Source of the DNA: an uncultured Clostridiaceae bacterium
GTDB lineage: Bacteria > Bacillota > Clostridia > Lachnospirales > Lachnospiraceae
Direction of reading: 5' to 3'
Assembly (NCBI GenBank): GCA_947175805.1
Contig: CAMWOF010000014.1
Location: forward strand, 1-15,823
DNA: 15,823 nt
Position numbers and translations under genes: made by a program. Of this stretch, positions 14,918 through 15,823 are shown one piece after another. Under the pieces are notes generated by a model. It made no database searches, was not told the DNA's origin, and worked only from the letters and a program-made list of their open reading frames with translations. Each line of letters opens with the position of its first letter. The stretch's first letter is position 1.

Positions 14918-15631
14918 CTATCCGAAAAACTCATTTAACATCTCCATAAAGGTATTTTCCTGCTCCCAGTCAAGCCCGGCCTCTTCTCCCTGCTCTTCTA
15001 TCATGTCTGCGACGGGCTGCCGGTTTGCCGCCATCTCCATCTTTGCCTCCATCTGCTGTGCCAGGAGCAGGGAACGCTCCTTTTTCTGGAGGTTACGCTC
15101 ACCCATCAGGAAATCGCCCTTTATGCTGTTTTCCAAATAATCCACCACCCGGATTTCCAGCAAATCCAGCTGTTCATTTAAGCTGAGCAGATTTTCCTGG
15201 GTCAGCAGAAGCGTAAAGCTTATGAGAGAAAATAATAACAAAACACTCATGGTCTGCGTGTCCCACTGCTCATAATAGCCCTGCACCATCCCTACAAAAC
15301 AGGCACACACCACAAGCAGAATCCCCTGCACATTCAGCCTGTCCACAAAGGGAATCGACATTCCCATACAAGAAAGCCTAGACAGCTCACACTCCACAAA
15401 TACAGACACATTGTCCACCTGCTCATGGCGGAGTATCTCTTTATCATAAGCATTTCTCACCGACTTTAAATACCTGTTTTTTGTCCTTCCCATATTCTTT
15501 GCCGCCTTTACCACAAATGCCACATACCCGAAGGCTGCCCAGCGTAGCAGCACCATCGCCAGTCCAATGCCAATAATGACATATGCATATATACTGCCCT
15601 CCCTGAAAATATCATACCACAATGCTTCCAT
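14918..15631 (-). CDS. Membrane protein of unknown function, 237 residues
   Basis: I do not recognise a family. There is one hydrophobic segment near the N-terminus (about 14-42), a basic cytoplasmic-type stretch (about 43-70), then two closely spaced segments (about 102-118 and 127-145), and a long charged tail that looks alpha-helical and is very acidic at its end (about 150-237, with EEQGEEAGLDWEQE). One segment, a loop, then two segments resembles the layout of ExbB/MotA proteins, but no signature of that family is visible. The start ATG 15629-15631 was chosen because AAAGGAGG lies 8 bases upstream; an in-frame ATG 24 bases earlier would translate through this site. It is the first gene before the pdaA-like gene, 58 bases apart, so a shared transcript and a role in the cell envelope are plausible. 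No convincing promoter was found upstream. Confidence 0.8.
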   Translation of the reverse strand: MEALWYDIFREGSIYAYVIIGIGLAMVLLRWAAFGYVAFVVKAAKNMGRTKNRYLKSVRNAYDKEILRHEQVDNVSVFVECELSRLSCMGMSIPFVDRLNVQGILLVVCACFVGMVQGYYEQWDTQTMSVLLLFSLISFTLLLTQENLLSLNEQLDLLEIRVVDYLENSIKGDFLMGERNLQKKERSLLLAQQMEAKMEMAANRQPVADMIEEQGEEAGLDWEQENTFMEMLNEFFG

Positions 15632-15673
15632 TATGCAGTCCTCCTTTGCCCACATCCTTTTACTATCTGCAAC

Positions 15674-15775
15674 TCAACAGTATAAATAGTTTTTGCCGCC
15701 CTTACACCTATAAGCCTTCGACAGATTATGCGCAAATTCACCATTCCTCCTCTTTAAATACGTAATTCTAGGCAT
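15674..15775 (-). CDS. Doubtful 33-codon ORF upstream of the membrane protein gene
   Basis: ATG 15773-15775 follows TTGGAG at an 8-base spacing, and the frame runs MPRITYLKRRNG to GGKNYLYC before TGA. It is basic and ends in Cys. A second overlapping frame, starting TTG or GTG behind AGGAGG (near 15750), ends in TAATG, overlapping the ATG of the membrane protein gene, as in coupled leader ORFs. Neither has a recognised family, and only one can be right. Otherwise 15632-15823 shows no gene. Confidence 0.2.
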   Translation of the reverse strand: MPRITYLKRRNGEFAHNLSKAYRCKGGKNYLYC

Positions 15776-15823
15776 TTGCGAAACTCCAATACACATACTG
15801 TTTCATTGTGCAAAATAACAAAA

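Overview
The window looks like chromosomal DNA of a low-to-moderate GC Clostridia species, most likely Lachnospiraceae. This is an inference from the wording of the GdpP, L9, Pgi and PdaA-type proteins, the AGGAGG-like ribosome binding sites, and the presence of both c-di-AMP and c-di-GMP turnover proteins. No rRNA, tRNA, CRISPR array, transposase or phage gene was seen.

Layout. Positions 12-2370 (minus strand) hold a gdpP-rplI pair: a c-di-AMP phosphodiesterase followed by ribosomal protein L9. Here L9 meets an in-frame TAG at codon 74, before its C-terminal domain. Positions 2371-2709 form a divergent intergenic region with two face-to-face promoters. Its centre is a very compact set of three hairpins that would be the 5' leader of gdpP. 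Positions 2710-7091 (plus strand) hold a 1265-residue cytoplasmic signalling protein and a histidine phosphatase. The signalling protein has a LacI-type sugar-sensor fold, a GAF-like region, a degenerate GGDEF (GNAEF), an intact EAL and a C-terminal 'GIGxG' beta-solenoid. A hairpin at 7103-7141 ends this unit and the convergent gene. Positions 7161-12155 (minus) encode a 1664-residue secreted GH16 beta-glucanase with several carbohydrate-binding-like modules, an acidic tandem repeat, an InlB-type repeat and BspA-like leucine-rich repeats. Its promoter overlaps a perfect 17-bp inverted repeat. Positions 12475-13827 (minus) hold pgi, with its own promoter and terminator. Positions 13981-15631 (minus) hold a membrane protein of unknown function and a PdaA-like polysaccharide deacetylase lipoprotein that starts at TTG. 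The last 190 bases hold only a doubtful 33-codon ORF.

How the parts may work together. GdpP lowers c-di-AMP, and the divergently transcribed neighbour should lower c-di-GMP, so two second-messenger phosphodiesterases share one control region. The EAL protein has a sugar-type sensor at one end and a surface-protein-type solenoid at the other, which suggests ligand control of c-di-GMP hydrolysis. The convergent GH16 enzyme would release glucan oligosaccharides, and Pgi sits in central hexose metabolism. A functional link between these is inference from proximity only.

The best candidates for something undescribed are the five-part EAL protein, the gdpP leader structure, the loop-expanded module of the GH16 enzyme, and the palindrome at the GH16 promoter.
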